From the NCBI GenBank assembly GCA_029844215.1, contig CM056728.1, positions 91,325,676-91,389,675 on the forward strand: a stretch of 64,000 nucleotides of DNA. The letters run 5' to 3'. Shown piece after piece: positions 11,430 to 23,268 of this stretch. The notes below the pieces were generated by a model. That model worked only from the letters and a program-made list of their open reading frames with translations, was not told where the DNA came from and did not search any database. Numbering within the stretch: position 1 is the stretch's first letter; each line of letters starts with the position of its first letter. The translations under genes and the position numbers were made by a program. This DNA is from Przewalskia tangutica. Taxonomy: Eukaryota; Streptophyta; Magnoliopsida; Solanales; Solanaceae.

Positions 11430-12215
11430 ATGTATGCAGTTGAGATCATTGAGAGAGCTGGCATGTCATCTTGTAAGTCCTCCTCTACTCCGGTTGATAC
11501 CAAACTGAAGCTAACTGCTAATACTATCACACCATATGAGGATCTCACCCACTATCGCAGTCTTGCAAGCGTTCTTCAGTATATGACTTTCACGAAACCC
11601 GACATTACTTATGCAGTCCAGCAGGTATGTTTATTTATTCATGATCCATGGATTGAGCACATGCATGCACTCAAACACATTATACGATACATACAGGGCA
11701 TACTTGAGTATGATTTGCATTTATATTCATCCTTCATCTATACTTTCATGTCATATACAGATGTTGATTGGGGTTAATGTCCAGATACTAGATGTTTGAT
11801 GTCTGGTTATTGTATGTTTCTTGGTGATAACTTAATTTCATGGTCAGCAAAACGTCAGGCAACGTTATCAAGTTCTAGTGCAGAGGTCGATTACCGTGGG
11901 GTAGCCAATGTGGTATCTAAGTCATGTGGAGTTCGTAATCTTCTAATAGAACTTCATTTTACAATTCAAAAATCTATATTGGTTTACTGTGATAATGTTA
12001 GTGCAGTTTATCTCTCTGGAAATCCTGTCACATCAGCGCACTAAACATATCGATATAGATATACACTTTGTTCGAGAAAAGGTAGATCATGGATAAGTAC
12101 GGGTCCTCTTTGTCCCTTCGCGATATCAAATTGCAGACATATTTATTAAGTGTCTTCACTTGGTTCTGCTTGAAAATTTTAGGGACAGTCTCAGCGTACG
12201 ACAACTGTTCGCTAT
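11430..12215 (+). pseudogene. Copia RT C-terminus and RNase H
   Basis: 11430-11777 encodes the connection domain (LTHYRSLASVLQYMTFTKPD, DITYAVQQVC, ALKHIIRYIQG) and enters RNase H at YTDVDWG, where the family reads YTDADWAG; a stop follows at once. 11796-12044 continues the same domain with SGYCMFLGDNLISWSAKRQ, SSSSAEVDYRG and the metal-binding DN in VYCDNVSAVYL. A last frameshifted piece (KHIDIDIHFVREKV, then QIADIFIKC) reaches about 12150. RNase H degrades the genomic RNA after minus-strand synthesis. Two stops and one frameshift interrupt it; the key Asp, Glu and Asp are still readable. Confidence 0.9.
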
Positions 12216-12228
12216 AAATGTGGGGGTG
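12216..12228 (+). other. Copia polypurine tract region
   Basis: The G-rich AATGTGGGGGTG lies directly before the 3' LTR start (TGATAGAAGA at 12229), in the normal position for plus-strand priming. Confidence 0.7.
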
Positions 12229-12464
12229 TGATAGAAGACAATATACATGGTCAAACCGTGTATATCAAAAGGCGGGTTTTGTATATTCTTTTACCATATT
12301 TGTAGAATTCTTGTACAAGTGTAATTATGGTATTAGTCTTATATTAGGAAAAGCTATTATAATTATAGTAGGAAAAGGTAGAGTTACTTTCCATAGTTAG
12401 GAATTATATATTTGTATATATACCTCTTCATTAATGAAAATAATCAAGGGATTATATTATTTCA
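12229..12464 (+). repeat. Copia 3' LTR, complete
   Basis: 236 bp, starting TGATAGAAGA and ending TTATTTCA. The last 97 bases match 765-860. A TATATATAC run near 12414-12422 could act as an A/T-rich core promoter or end signal, but its role cannot be told from sequence. Confidence 0.9.
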
Positions 12465-13330
12465 CCTCTGATAGTAACTGGGTAAGCCCAAGAAACTACG
12501 CATATCGGTAGGAGTTGTGGACCTCGGCAAATTCTTAATTTCCTCAATCTTCTGATTATCAACTTTGATACCTTCATTTGATACTATATGCCCAAGAAAG
12601 GCCACCGAGTTCAACCAGATATTTAGAGAACTTAACATATAACTTACAATCCTGAAGCGTATGTAATACCGCTCACAAATAATTATCATGCTCTATCTCT
12701 GATCGAAAATACACCAGAATATTCTCAATAAATACAATTACAAGATGTCCAGGAATGGCTTGAATTTCCGGTTCATCAAATCCATAAAAGTCGATGGTGC
12801 ATTAGTAAGACCAAAGGACATAATGAGAAACTCATAATGATTGTATCTGATCATAAGGCAGACTTTGAAATATCTTTCTCCTTAACCCTTAATTAATGGT
12901 ACCCATATCTGAGGTCAATCTTTGAGAAATATTTTGCGTCTCGCAATTGATCAAATAAGTCATCAATTCTGATAAGTAGATATTTGTTATTAATAGTTAT
13001 CTTATTCAACTGACGGTAATCAATACACATTTTTAACAAACCATCATTCTTGCGAATGAAGAACACTGGCGCACCCTACGGAGATGTACTAGGACTGATA
13101 AAGCCTTTCTCCAAGAGATCCTTCAGTTGTGTTTTCAATTCCTTCAGCTTAACATGGGTCATTAATATACGGAGGAATAGATATAGGTTGAGTATTAGGA
13201 AGCACATCGATGGCAAAATCAATTTCCCTTTTGGAGGAATTCCAGGAAGCTCGCCAAGAAATACATCAAGGAAATTATTAACTATAGGGACCGACTAAAG
13301 AGTTGGAGGCTTTGCCTCCGCATCCTGGAC
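12465..13330 (-). pseudogene. Gypsy reverse transcriptase (catalytic Asp pair lost)
   Basis: Read on the minus strand from 13330: PVFFIRKNDGLLKMCIDYRQ (family SPVLFVKKKDG-like, then CIDYRQLN), NKYLLIRIDDLFDQLRDAKYF, SKIDLR, then family-like YEFLVMSFGLTNAPA in shifted frames (about 12780-12850). The active-site block at 12715-12735 reads VFIENILVYF, where gypsy RTs have VFIDDILVYS, so both metal-binding aspartates are replaced (Glu and Asn). The end, at 12465-12689, reads VAFLGHIVSNEGIKVD then PTDMRSFLGLPSYYQR. The enzyme could not polymerise. The C-terminal end is cut by the copia insertion. Confidence 0.9.
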
Positions 13331-15330
13331 TCGTACTAAATGATAGATATATCCCTTTGAAATTATTTATTGAGCCTTAACGTATGAAATAAACCTCTCC
13401 TTAGGTGCTGCAACATTTCCCATCCATTCAATAATGGGCTCGCCTAGTAAATTAAAGCAAACAACTTTCGTCCAACAATCCACATTAGTATAACAAGAAG
13501 TCAACAGTCCATTCCCATAATAATATCATATTCCACCATCTTTAATTAATTTTGATCAGCTAAAGTGTGTTGATCATAAATTATCACATCACATCCCTGA
13601 TATACTCGTCTAACAATCACGCACTCACACAAGGGTGTAGACACCTCAAATTACTTGCATAGTAATTCAGGTTCTTTACCACATTTACTTGCAACAAAAG
13701 AAGTAATATACGATAATGTGGAATCTGTGTCTATCAAAGCATATACATTAGAGAAAATACGAATAATATACATGTAACCATGTCCGGAGATGACTCAAGT
13801 TCCAGTTGACCCGACAATACATAGATGTGATTCTGATGACTACCTGAGCTAGATACTCCACTCATGTCCCTACCTCTACCAGCTGATATTTGTGTACCTT
13901 TACCATGGGGGTGTACAGATTAAGAAAACGCTACTACAAATCCTTTTGGCTGGGCTATGCCGCCCCCACCACTCGATGCACAAAATCTCATAATATGACC
14001 TGTTGTCCACACGAATAGCACATATCTGAACACTAACGACACTGCCAAGAATGAGTTCTACCACACCGATCACAATAGGGTAACGGAGGTTTCACGTGAC
14101 TGGACTTACCTTTATACTAGCCTGATGTACGCAAACTCTAACCCTGACCAGAATAAATGGTCAGGTCACGATGATGGCCCTGAAACTGCGGTGGTGCATT
14201 AGCTTTCGGATATTATGGGTGCCTACAGAATTATGGCCTAAACCACCTCTAAAGTCTCATGTATCACCCGTAGATCGAGCCCTCTTTTATTGACCTTATC
14301 CCGCTATCTATCAACCCATTACTGCCTTTTACGATCCTCTAAGTTTTATAAACGAGCAATATCCATATTTAGATTAAGAGAATATGTGGTACATTCATTA
14401 ACAGAGTGTGGTCCCAAACCACCCACAAATAGATATACTCAGTCACTCATCTCCGCCACAACTATAGGAGCATGTTTAGCCAAAGTTCAACAACATATTA
14501 TACTTCGGATGCTGATCTAAGCCCTACTCGAAACGTAGAAATTTGTCATACCTAGATCATTGAATATCAATAGGCAAATACTGCTACAAAAATGTCTCAG
14601 AAAACTCCATCTAGCCTGTTATGGGGTACGAGGCCCTCTAGACTTCTCCCATGTCTCATACCATGTGGCTGCAACATCTTGCAACCTATAAGAATCAAAC
14701 TCCACTGACTCAGTGTTGGTGGCATGCATAACTCACACGGTCTGCTACATCCAATCCAAAAAATTATATGGGTCTGCAGTAGGATATGTCCCTGCAAATA
14801 TCGAAGTGTCTAGGTTGATGAAATCCCAAACTTACACTAACAACTCTATCAGCAATAACAGGAGTCTGATGTTGGCATGAAAGGCTACTAATCAAGTCAA
14901 CAGTTATACAACACTCTGCATGTCTAAGTCCTGATCAGGAGAAACCGAAGGAGGAACTAGAGGTAAATTAACTCCTCAATGACCCTCAAGAGGTGGTGAG
15001 GTACTGCTCCAGACGTCTGAGAGTCAGCCTCGTTTTGAGGCCCATGCTGATCTACATTGGCGGGCGGTGCTTAAGTGGTGTCTTCTCCTGCCTCCTTATC
15101 TATTCTCTATATTGCCACCTGTCATCTAGTAGTTGTAGGCATCACTTAGAATATAAACAAAATAGAGATTATAAGTTAATACTTACAACTCGACTCTATC
15201 GAATGATCTAGATAAAGAAGGAAGGTAACCATCCTAAATATCCTGTAGCCTCCTACTTATAAATGTGGTGTGTAACACACTCATAAACAAGATTCTACTA
15301 GACATGGATTGCAAACTCCCTAGGACTAAT
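13331..15330 (-). pseudogene. Gypsy protease and gag region, heavily decayed
   Basis: Minus-strand remains are visible but in many frames. A CCHC zinc knuckle at 13980-14020 reads CYSCGQQ, then after a one-base frame change HIMRFC, i.e. the C-x2-C-x4-H-x4-C pattern with a missing base. The section 13331-13900 lies where the protease belongs; I could not place its catalytic Asp with certainty. 14030-15330 should hold the gag core; only weak composition similarity remains. The gene order and zinc knuckle support the call; the exact start is not determinable. Confidence 0.55.
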
Positions 15331-15347
15331 CTATTGTAATACCAAGT
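15331..15347 (-). other. Degenerate primer-binding site
   Basis: On the minus strand ACTTGGTATTACAATAG lies against the LTR edge at 15349. It matches the first six bases (TGGTAT) of the Met-type PBS and diverges after that. Confidence 0.6.
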
Positions 15348-15348
15348 T

Positions 15349-17293
15349 TATCATACCCAAACCATAGGAGGTGGCCGACACCCGAAGGCCCGAGCGAACC
15401 AACTATAACACCTGTAATATTTTACATGAAACTTAGGCCAACAAGGCCTCCAAATAACCATAACATGATAAGAATGTACAACCTGCAAGCAGAAGATTCC
15501 CAATAACAGTATATATACATAACTGAGGCCGACAAGGTCATATCATAAGTATCAACAACTAATAAGAAGGCCGTCATGGCAAAAACAAAAATATTCATTG
15601 ATACTGGTATGCAAGCCTCAAGAGTACTATAATACAACAACTGGTAGAGATAGGGCCCCATCGTACCCAAAATTCCAAAATATATGTATAAGTACCTATC
15701 GACTCCAAACAATAACTCCGGAGTAGTGGCGGGCGACTACCAATAGCTCCAAGCGAGTACCCTATTGAGGAGGTACGTCTGCCTGTCTATCTATACATGC
15801 GGGCATGAACACTATGCCACAGAAAAGAGGACGTCAGTACGAAAGATGTACTGAATATGTAAGGCAGTTAGCATATGAAAATAAGAAATGTAATAGAAGA
15901 TATAAAGGTACAGAAGTCAACCTATAACTCATAAAGAGGCATCGGAGGACACATAGTTGATACAACCATGAATACATGCATGTAAGTAAAATTGGGCCAC
16001 TCTATTGGGCCATATAGTATCATATCAAATCCCTCTATGGGGTGAGCTCAAATAAAATGTTCGACCATATAGGACGCGATAATATCTATCCAACTGCTCA
16101 GTGTTATGCACATGTAAATGCCAGTCTTATCCTAATCAGAGTCGGAATGACCTATGGTCGTTATCTTCCGACTATTGTATTGTCGCTATGTTCTTCAACC
16201 TCAAGCTAATCATTTTGAGACATATGGAATGCGGAAGTTGCTACTGATAGAGAGTATACCAGAGTTATGATTAATTTCATCAGTAGAATCATATGATTAT
16301 TCAACTTAATGAGAAGAGAATCATCTCAAAGAAGTGTTTATATCAAGTCACGCCTATATCACACAAAAGATTGGTATCTATGTCGAATTCATATCTTATA
16401 GGGAAGTTCATTTAGGTATCTTATCAAACAACTTATGTACGTAACTTTATTGGGTCATTCATAGTTCAAATTCAATATATCCTAGCATAACAACCTTCAT
16501 CATCACTCCTTCTGATCACCACAGTGGTATCCATGACTTTACATCTTCATCTAGTAGCTTAAATCATATACCAGTCCACACAACATAGCCTAGTTTCAAG
16601 ACTCATAGTGCCAACTTCATCAAGAATCATTCCACCAATCTTAACTCAGTAGTTGTACAACTCAAAAAATAAGCCAAAGAAGATGAAGCTTACCTTATTA
16701 CACAAAGAACAATCTATTTCTTAGCTTGCTTCAGTACCAAGATATCTCCAAAGTCGACACAATGAGGAAGAAAGAGAATTAAAGATATTCACGGGATTCT
16801 TCACGTCAAACTTGCGTGATTGAATCTTGGATTTAGCTTCAAGTTGATGGAGAACCCTTTAGAGAATGTTAGGGGTATCCTACGAAGTTAAATGAAGACC
16901 CAAAGTCGTGAAACAATAAGTTATATAAAAAAATAATTTTGCACCACCCTTTTACACGACACAAGTGAATGATCCATTCATTTTGACCGTATAACCAGAC
17001 TTGAGACTTGAAAATTGAAGGAAAAATTACGGTTCCAATCCCCAATTTTACGGTCCATACAATATTGTGTGGTCCGTACAATATTGTGTGATCCGTACAT
17101 TTGGGTCGTAATTCTGGGAAATTAATTGATTTCTTCAAAATATATTTTATTCAATCCATTTAACTTCTATAAATTTAGATACTTCTATAAGAAAATTGTA
17201 AACCCTCATTACCCTTCCGTAAGGTCACATATCTACTTGAGATACCAGTGTCAATCGACGACATGACTAGGCGTGAAATTATGAGGTGTAACA
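15349..17293 (-). repeat. 5' LTR of decayed gypsy, about 1.95 kb
   Basis: On the minus strand it starts at 17293 with TGTTACACCTC and ends near 15349 with ...GGTATGATA. The outer motifs TGTTACACC and GGTATGA resemble the long LTRs elsewhere in the window, but the body differs. A repeated GGTCCGTACA-type motif lies at 17050-17100. No coding sequence and no minisatellite are seen. Confidence 0.7.
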
Positions 17294-18116
17294 AGTCAAA
17301 TACATGTGTTGAATTTCAGCTAGCTAGGAGTGGTATATGGATGTCATGATCCCCCATTGGTCACTTATTCATAGAATTTGAACGTGTGTATACTAGGTTG
17401 TGAAAAGGTACCTTGCATTTGCATTCATATCATACATTCATTTATATTACTTATTGATTGGTAACGTGATTTAGACTGGTTATTGGAACTTGGGTGACTT
17501 CATGATTACTGGATCTTATTGATTAATATCTGGATTGTTGGTTATTGAACTCTTATACGAACATGGTGACTTATGTGATTCATTGAACTACTTAGAATAT
17601 GACCTACTTAGGAGTTAACTTGATATTTATTTCTATTACATATCTTCCGTCATTTTTGACCTATGATGCCTACGAGGGTATGTTGTGTACTCATACTACA
17701 CTTGTTGCGTTCTTTATTGATGCAGATACAACACCATCCACCAGTTCAGGATCACGTGGCTGAGTTTGAAGTTGGAGGATTACTATGTTCGGGGTGAGCA
17801 TGCCTTCACTCAGCATGCCTTGGATGCTCTTCTTATTACCTATGTCTTTACTTGTATTTGAGAGACATATTCATAAATTTAGACGTATAATTTCCGATTT
17901 CTAGTGCTCTCATATTATTTACCAAATCATTAAGGGATGTAATAACTAGATTTTCAGACTTATCCTTTTTATTTTATGTAATGATCAGATAGTTTTTATA
18001 ATTGATTCTCTTACTCTCTCTTATTTGTATTTTGTATGTTATAAATTTTGAAAGTGATTTATCTACCGGTGGGGAAAGTGTAGGTGCCACAACGATGCCC
18101 GAAAGGGGTTGTGACA
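17294..18116 (+). repeat. Gypsy LTR, 3' part only
   Basis: It ends GGGTTGTGACA at 18116 directly before a PBS, which marks it as the end of a 5' LTR in plus orientation. Its left end is cut by the minus-strand element at 17293. The first 800 bases hold nothing recognisable beyond LTR-like A/T-rich sequence. Confidence 0.7.
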
Positions 18117-18131
18117 AAGTTGGTATAAGAG
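18117..18131 (+). other. Primer-binding site of decayed plus-strand gypsy
   Basis: AAGTTGGTATAAGAG follows the LTR end. TGGTATAAGAG differs by one base from the Met-type TGGTATCAGAG. Confidence 0.75.
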
Positions 18132-18805
18132 TGGCGCAGTGGCTAGAGCTTGTTACAATTATGGTGATGTTGGGAATTTTAGAAGAGATTGTCCTATGCT
18201 TAGATCAGGTGGATCCCAGACACCCAGGATCCCAGCACAGCCATCTAGGGGTGGTGGTCAGTCTCGTAGAAGGGGGTTCCCAGTCAGGTTGTAGTAGTTA
18301 CCAAGCTAGTCAATGTAGGTCTCAGTCAGGTAGAGATGGGGCATGTTCGAGATGAGGCATCTATTTGGGTACTCGGTCGAGGTGGGATGCACCCACTGTT
18401 ATGTTTTCCTTGGTAGGTCAGAGGCTGAGACATCAGATGCGGTTATCACATGTATTATCTCAGTCTGTCATCGATCTACTTCAATGTTATTTGATCTAGG
18501 TTCTACATTCTCCTATGTGTCTATATACATTTTTGATGATATGGATATATGGTGAGATATGCTTGATGTCCCGATTCGTGTGTCAACCCCAGTTGGTGAT
18601 TTTATGGTTGTAGATCGAGTTTATCAACATTGTGTGGTTACTTTTATGAGTTATGATACTTGTATAGACTTGGTTTTATTAGACATACTTGATTTTGATA
18701 TTATTTTGGGGATGGAATGACTATCACCATACCACGTGATTCTGGACTGTCATGTCAAGATAGTCAATTTAGAGATGTCAAGTATTCCGAGATTGGAATG
18801 GAAGG
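18132..18805 (+). pseudogene. Gypsy gag end and aspartic protease (decayed)
   Basis: Directly after the PBS the sequence jumps into a gag C-terminus, so most of gag is deleted. The zinc knuckle reads CYNYGDVGNFRRDC (18151-18192); the family form is CYNCGDVGHFRRDC, so one Cys and the His are lost. A Gly/Ser/Gln-rich tail follows. The protease reads DAVITCIISVCHRSTSMLFDLGSTFSYVS (as three pieces: VITCIISVC, LFDLGSTFSYVS at 18488-18523, then PIRVSTPVGDFMVVDRVY), and DFDIILGME followed by LSPYHVILDCH and IPRLEW close the domain. Several stops (for example at 18354 and 18553) kill the frame. The gene ends where the next LTR begins at 18806. Confidence 0.85.
18801..18805. other. Probable left target duplication (GAAGG)
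   Basis: The 5 bases before the LTR start TGTTACACCCC. The right partner would be beyond this window, so this is positional only. Confidence 0.4.
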
Positions 18806-19020
18806 TGTTACACCCCATAGTTCAGGGTATGTATATGAGGGCGTACGTAAGAGAATGCGACCTTAAGTTTGAAAATGAAGAAAGATTTCTTTTTCTTACG
18901 AAAAATATTCCGAACCACGTGAAGGAAAAAAGTTTGTTATTGGGAATTGGATTCTCAATTTTGGTATTTAAGACTATAGGATTTATAAGAATTATAGAAT
19001 TTTATTTCCAGATTGGTCAT

Positions 19021-19062
19021 GTGGGGCCCACCCGGGAAATTTTACGATTTTGTGGGGCCCAC
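19021..19062. promoter_or_regulatory. Pair of GTGGGGCCCAC motifs
   Basis: Two copies at 19021-19031 and 19052-19062, 31 bases apart start to start. GGNCCCAC is the known class I TCP binding core. The same pair is in the LTRs of E/F at 40185/40215 and 53986/54014. Confidence 0.5.
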
Positions 19063-19946
19063 AAGGTTTTCGATATTGGACTTTGACCCAATGTTCCTAA
19101 GGGTATTGTAAGTATATCTCAATAGAAAGATCTCGGAAAAACGACGTTTTCACGTTAGTCGCAAGGCGAAAACCTAAGTCGTTTTCATAGTTTTGATTGG
19201 AAATGGAAGAGAAGTTGGTTGTGAACTTCTAAAGGTTTCAAATAGCGGATTGGAGTGTGAAGGAAAGGAGCTAAGAATTTCTAAGGAGCGACTTTGAATC
19301 TTGGAATTTTATAAGGGCTTATCAAGGTAACAATCTTGTCGTTAAGTGATTAAAGATTACTTATTGTTGTAGTTATGGATATTAGCAAGCATGAGATGTA
19401 TATATTAAAGTTTGATAAGTGTTATGGATATGGGAACCCTAATCCGAAACTAGCATGATTAGCCTTTGAGATTACAATTCAATTTGATTATTAGTTTAGT
19501 CGTCGCATGTTATATAAAGAAGAAATTGTAGTTGTTGAAGTTGTTTACGACTATATAACATATTAGACCTAACAACTTGGATTGAAAAAGAATTGGAAAG
19601 GACTTTGTGTTGTTGTATATGTTAGCCGAGAATGGCTTTGAATATTGAACTACTTGGTATTAATTGTGGGGCAGAATTTTACACGTATTGTAAGGCGTGT
19701 AATCCCCTTTGATTGGTTGATGTATTGAGCCTTAAATGTGGCATGTTGGTTATTGATTTTTGGGCCTTGAAAAAGGTGGAAAAGTACGTAGAAACAAAGG
19801 AAGTGCTGCCCAATTTTCCGTAGAATAAGAGACCGTATACTTAGTATCATTCTACGTTAGAAACTAGAAGTTGATAGTCGTGTTGTGGCCATTATAGGTT
19901 GACAATTCTACGTGCGGAGTATTCGACTTAGCTTGTGGATTAAGCC

Positions 19947-19951
19947 GAAAA
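19947..19951. other. Target-site duplication GAAAA, left copy
   Basis: Matched exactly by 28545-28549 on the other side of element C/D. Confidence 0.9.
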
Positions 19952-20155
19952 TGTTATACCCCGTATTTCCAGAGTATGTACGTGTGGGCGTACGTAGAAA
20001 GTTTGAGCCTTAAAGTTAGGCAAGTTTCGAAATATTTGTGCACAACACCCGATTAGAATCGTTTTTCGATGAAACGTTTTACAGAACTTGCGAAGGGAAA
20101 ATTCCGGCTATGTCGTTTTGTATTTTTGCGGATTTTTCCGAGCGACGGAACATTT

Positions 20156-20190
20156 TTGGGCCAACGAGAGGGTGACACTTGTCACCCTCA
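20156..20190 (+). promoter_or_regulatory. U3 CCAA/G-box-like palindrome module
   Basis: GGGCCAACGAG then GGGTGACACTTGTCACCC, an 18-bp inverted repeat with one central mismatch pair. It is about 190 bases upstream of the TATA box and is shared with the other LTRs. Confidence 0.6.
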
Positions 20191-20377
20191 AGTGGCGGTT
20201 TGGGTGGACGATTGGGGGACGTCTCCTCCCTTGTTGTGTGCCTTGTTTTGGCCTTGTTTTGTGCCTTGTTTTGTGCCATGTTTTGTGGAGTAGGGGTTAG
20301 GGTGCACTTGGCTTGATCTTGGCCTTACACTTGCCTTGCACATGGCTTGATCTTGTCCATTGGTTGGCCCAGCTTCC

Positions 20378-20385
20378 TATAAATA
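20378..20385 (+). promoter_or_regulatory. LTR TATA box (C)
   Basis: TATAAATA followed by CCCC, in the context GCTTCCTATAAATACCCC. The same sequence is at the same point in the LTRs at 25821, 45421, 50644 and 54467, so it is the likely core promoter; transcription would start about 25-35 bases downstream. Confidence 0.7.
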
Positions 20386-22284
20386 CCCCTTAGTGATGAA
20401 CTTCTTCATCCACTCCTCACTTTGTCTAAGTCTTGAAATCCCTCCCCTCCCTCTTGTGGCTCTCGTCCAAACACTAGCCCCCCCTTTCGTGTAAGGCTTT
20501 GGCCGAGAGGGGTACCCTCCCCCATTGGTGGTGTTCTAGCCGAGGGGTACCCCCCCCCTAGCCTAGTTGTTTAGAAATATACCCTCCTGTGGTATTGAAA
20601 TACTTCTCCAAGTATTGTTATAATGCCCAAAATACCCTAGCCAGATACCTTGTAGTATTCCAAAGTTACCTCTATACGTAGAGCAGGAAATACTACCTTT
20701 TGTCCTTTAGTCTCAAACCGCAACCCTAAGGAAATCTTCATAGTTGGTTGAAGTATTTAAGTAGAAGTTGGTTAGAACTTCTAAGGGTTGTTTGGAGCGG
20801 ATTGGAGCGCACTGAGTTGGAGCTAAACCTTGCTTAGGATCGACTTTTATCTCGGATAATTTTGGGCTTATCGAGGTAAATATTCTTGTCCCTTATTGTA
20901 ATTGGAAATTACATGTTATAGGATTATATAGTTGAAGTATACTATATATTATACTGAACATAGCTTTGCGGCAATGTATTTTGAATTAAGCCTGAATATA
21001 AATAAGAGAACTTAACTGTAATTACATAGGACTGTATTACAGTATACTTGTGTTATTACTGTTTATTAGAATTGTGTACGTCCGTTTAGACGTATAACCC
21101 CCCGGTTGGCTTGGTAGCGGCCTCGATAGAGGAGGAGATTTCTGCGGTTGCGGGGAGGTCTTCGAATTTTACGTAGAATATGGAACCGTGCGGTTAGAAG
21201 TTAATAGACGTTTGTGGCCTTATAGGTGGAAGTACTACGAGTGGCGTATTCTACTTGAAGAGTGGAAAAGGCTAGCCGTTACTGATCTTGTGAAACGTTT
21301 TGCTTATTGTCGATAATCGTCGCGAGGTATGTGAACCTCTTCCTATCCTTTCTAGCATGATGTTTTGTAAACTATGTACGGTAGACGTCGTATGCTAAAT
21401 GAGTTGGTTGGTTTAAAACATAGGGTGTTATAATAATTTTATGGGAAGTTAGTTATAACGACTCTATGTAGGTAAAAGATTGGTTTATTGATTGTAGAAG
21501 TTAAGAGACTTGATCTTGAAAGATAAGAGACTTAACTTGTTTTACCTGGTAATTAACATTTTGTTAAAAGTGTTGTGAAACCTCATTCGCGAGTAATGAG
21601 TACTTGGTTTTAAAAGAATAATGTTTTACTGATTTCGGAAATCAGAATGAGTATCAACAAACCACTGCAGCGCTAATAAAGGGAAATGTATTGAATAATT
21701 AATGTAACCAGTAGAAACCTCCATCTGCATAGAAGCTAAGATGAGACAAAATGATATTACATTTCCTAGATCATGGCTGCTTAATAAGATTGATTATGAA
21801 CAAGAATAACCTACACTCATATAAGGCATATGTTTCTCAGATTGTTTAAAAGAGAATTATATTCTTAAATGATTAAGACTATGAACTATGAAACTTTTCT
21901 AAAATAAAGAGACCTGAGCAATTGCAATTAGGCAAACTGGAACTTTAGGGGAAGAATGTTGTTGAAAAGGAAAGTGTTTTGGTTTACCTAAAAATGTGAG
22001 TCACTCTATTCGGGTGACTTTTATAAAAGGAATGGATCTCTTTAAAAGGAATTTAACGTACGGACTTTGATATAAAATGGAAGTACCTTGAGTTGTGTAT
22101 AACTTGCCTATGCTTGTTGTTGTGTAACTCGCCTATGCTTGTTGTGATAGCCTTTGTTGTGCAAATGTTGATATCAGGTGACTTCTTGATAAAGAATGGA
22201 TCTTTTTATGAAAGTCTAGAGGTATGGTAATTTTCTTGTGCTTGCTTGTGATAGCCTGGTTGTGTGATATATGGTGATTATTGT

Positions 22285-22475
22285 TACATGGACATGTCTA
22301 CACCGTCTGCAGTCAGGCGTGTGGCGTGCGGCGGGGTTGATCACCCGAGATATTGTTGTTGATGTTACATGGACATGTCTACAGGCGCGAATTCGGGGGC
22401 ATGTGGCCATGCGGCATTGTTATTATTGTTGCATCATGGACATGTCTACACCGATCTGGTCCGGCATGTGGCCAT
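22285..22475. repeat. Minisatellite in LTR C, three degenerate units
   Basis: The core GGACATGTCTACA recurs at 22290, 22371 and 22438 (spacing 81 and 67). The units are related to those at 27726-27930 in the sister LTR and to the 81-bp units at 29581. Confidence 0.85.
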
Positions 22476-23079
22476 GATGCGAACATGATTGATGTTGTGG
22501 GCGTGAGACCCATAGTTATATTGAGTGATGACGTTGAGGGCGTGAGTCCCTGACTTGACTGCTTTTATGTTGCGTATTGTATTTTTGTTATCATACATGT
22601 CTCCCGCTTTATGTAGATTTATGATTTAATCTGCGATATTTTGATTTCACATACTTGGTACTGTTGTCTCGACCTCGCCCGAGTGCGTTCATGCCGCAGT
22701 AGAGTACATCGGTAGTTGATCCTCGCCTTAGGATCACAATTCGGCGTTGAAGCTCCGTTCTCCGAGGCTTATCTTTTGGCATGTTACCACTGAGTTGTAG
22801 GTTCTGTACATTCGGGGTATGGCGGCCACTGTCGTCATGTTGTATAAAAACTCTTAGAGGTGCAGTAATCTTGTTGTGGCGGGGTTTGTAAAAGGATTAA
22901 ACTGCTCGTTTTGAAAGAGTTGTTTATATATATTTTATTGGAAGGTAACCGCTTGGTTGCTTTGTTTTATGATCATATATCTTGTTTCTTGTTTAAGTTT
23001 TATTTTCCGGTTTTCTCGATGTTGTATCACTAGTGCCCGGTAAGGCACGATCCACGGGCCGGATCGGTCGTGACAAAAG

Positions 23080-23091
23080 TTGTATCGAGCC
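23080..23091 (+). other. Primer-binding site of C/D, one base short
   Basis: TTGTATCGAGCC follows LTR C. Relative to TGGTATCAGAGC it has G to T and lacks the A of CAG. G/H lacks the same A, while E/F is intact. Confidence 0.75.
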
Positions 23092-23268
23092 GTTAATCTT
23101 CGGAGAGTGTCTGCATCGTGTCTAGTAAGTCTTGATTATCGATGTGTTGTGCACCACATCTATAATCGTGAGGTGAGACATTTAGGATTGGTTTCCATTC
23201 TTCTCATGAGATCGTGCCTTAGAGTCGTGTTGTAAGTTGGACCCTCCGACGTATCTCGTTTTACCGCT

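Larger units (their letters stand above)
765..12464 (+). mobile_element. Ty1/copia retrotransposon, 5'-truncated and split by a nested element
   Basis: The order gag, protease, integrase, RT, RNase H is diagnostic of Ty1/copia. The 3' LTR is complete (236 bp, TG...CA ends). The 5' LTR keeps only its last 96 bases, so the left junction at 764/765 is a truncation and no target duplication can be checked. A 6.86-kb element (4091-10954) interrupts the RT gene; without it the copia remnant is about 4.8 kb. Every domain carries stops or frameshifts. The RT catalytic YVDD is still intact. Its flanks are minus-strand gypsy pol on both sides, so it probably landed in gypsy DNA. Confidence 0.9.
12465..17293 (-). 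mobile_element. Decayed gypsy element, minus strand (5' half)
   Basis: On the minus strand the order is LTR (17293 to 15349), PBS, gag/protease, RT, ending at 12465 against the copia 3' LTR. The 3' half is missing. Fragment 1-764 on the other side of the copia element is also minus-strand gypsy pol, but its LTR resembles G1 and not 15349-17293, so the two are probably different elements. All genes are heavily mutated and this is among the older insertions. Confidence 0.75.
18806..19951 (+). repeat. LTR, first part (U3/R)
   Basis: Continuous with 28550 once C/D is removed: the sequence before (TTAAGCCGAAAA) and after (GAAAAGGTATGTGAACT) joins into the block found uninterrupted in the other LTRs, for example TCGCGAGGTATGTGAACCTC at 21321. 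A minus-strand open frame at 19650-19850 has no family resemblance. Confidence 0.8.
19952..23075 (+). repeat. 5' LTR of C/D
   Basis: TGTTATACCCCG at the start, GGTCGTGACA at the end. Landmarks in order: near-palindromic G-box module (20156-20190), TATA box (20378), C-run (21099-21104), the AACATAGGGTGTTATAAT block (21417), a palindromic 3' LTR hairpin (about 21505-21541), minisatellite (22285-22475), and the GGTATGGCGG then CACTAGTGCCC end block. Confidence 0.92.

Noticed and set aside
18002..18355. 117-codon gene with a hydrophobic N-terminus
   Set aside because: The first third is LTR and PBS sequence in a chance frame; only the zinc-knuckle and tail part belongs to a real gag, in a decayed gypsy.
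20079..20293. Conserved frames repeated at 25519-25740
   Set aside because: Identical because they lie in the two LTRs of one element; open on both strands with low-complexity Cys/Val/Leu runs from GCCTTGTTTTG repeats.
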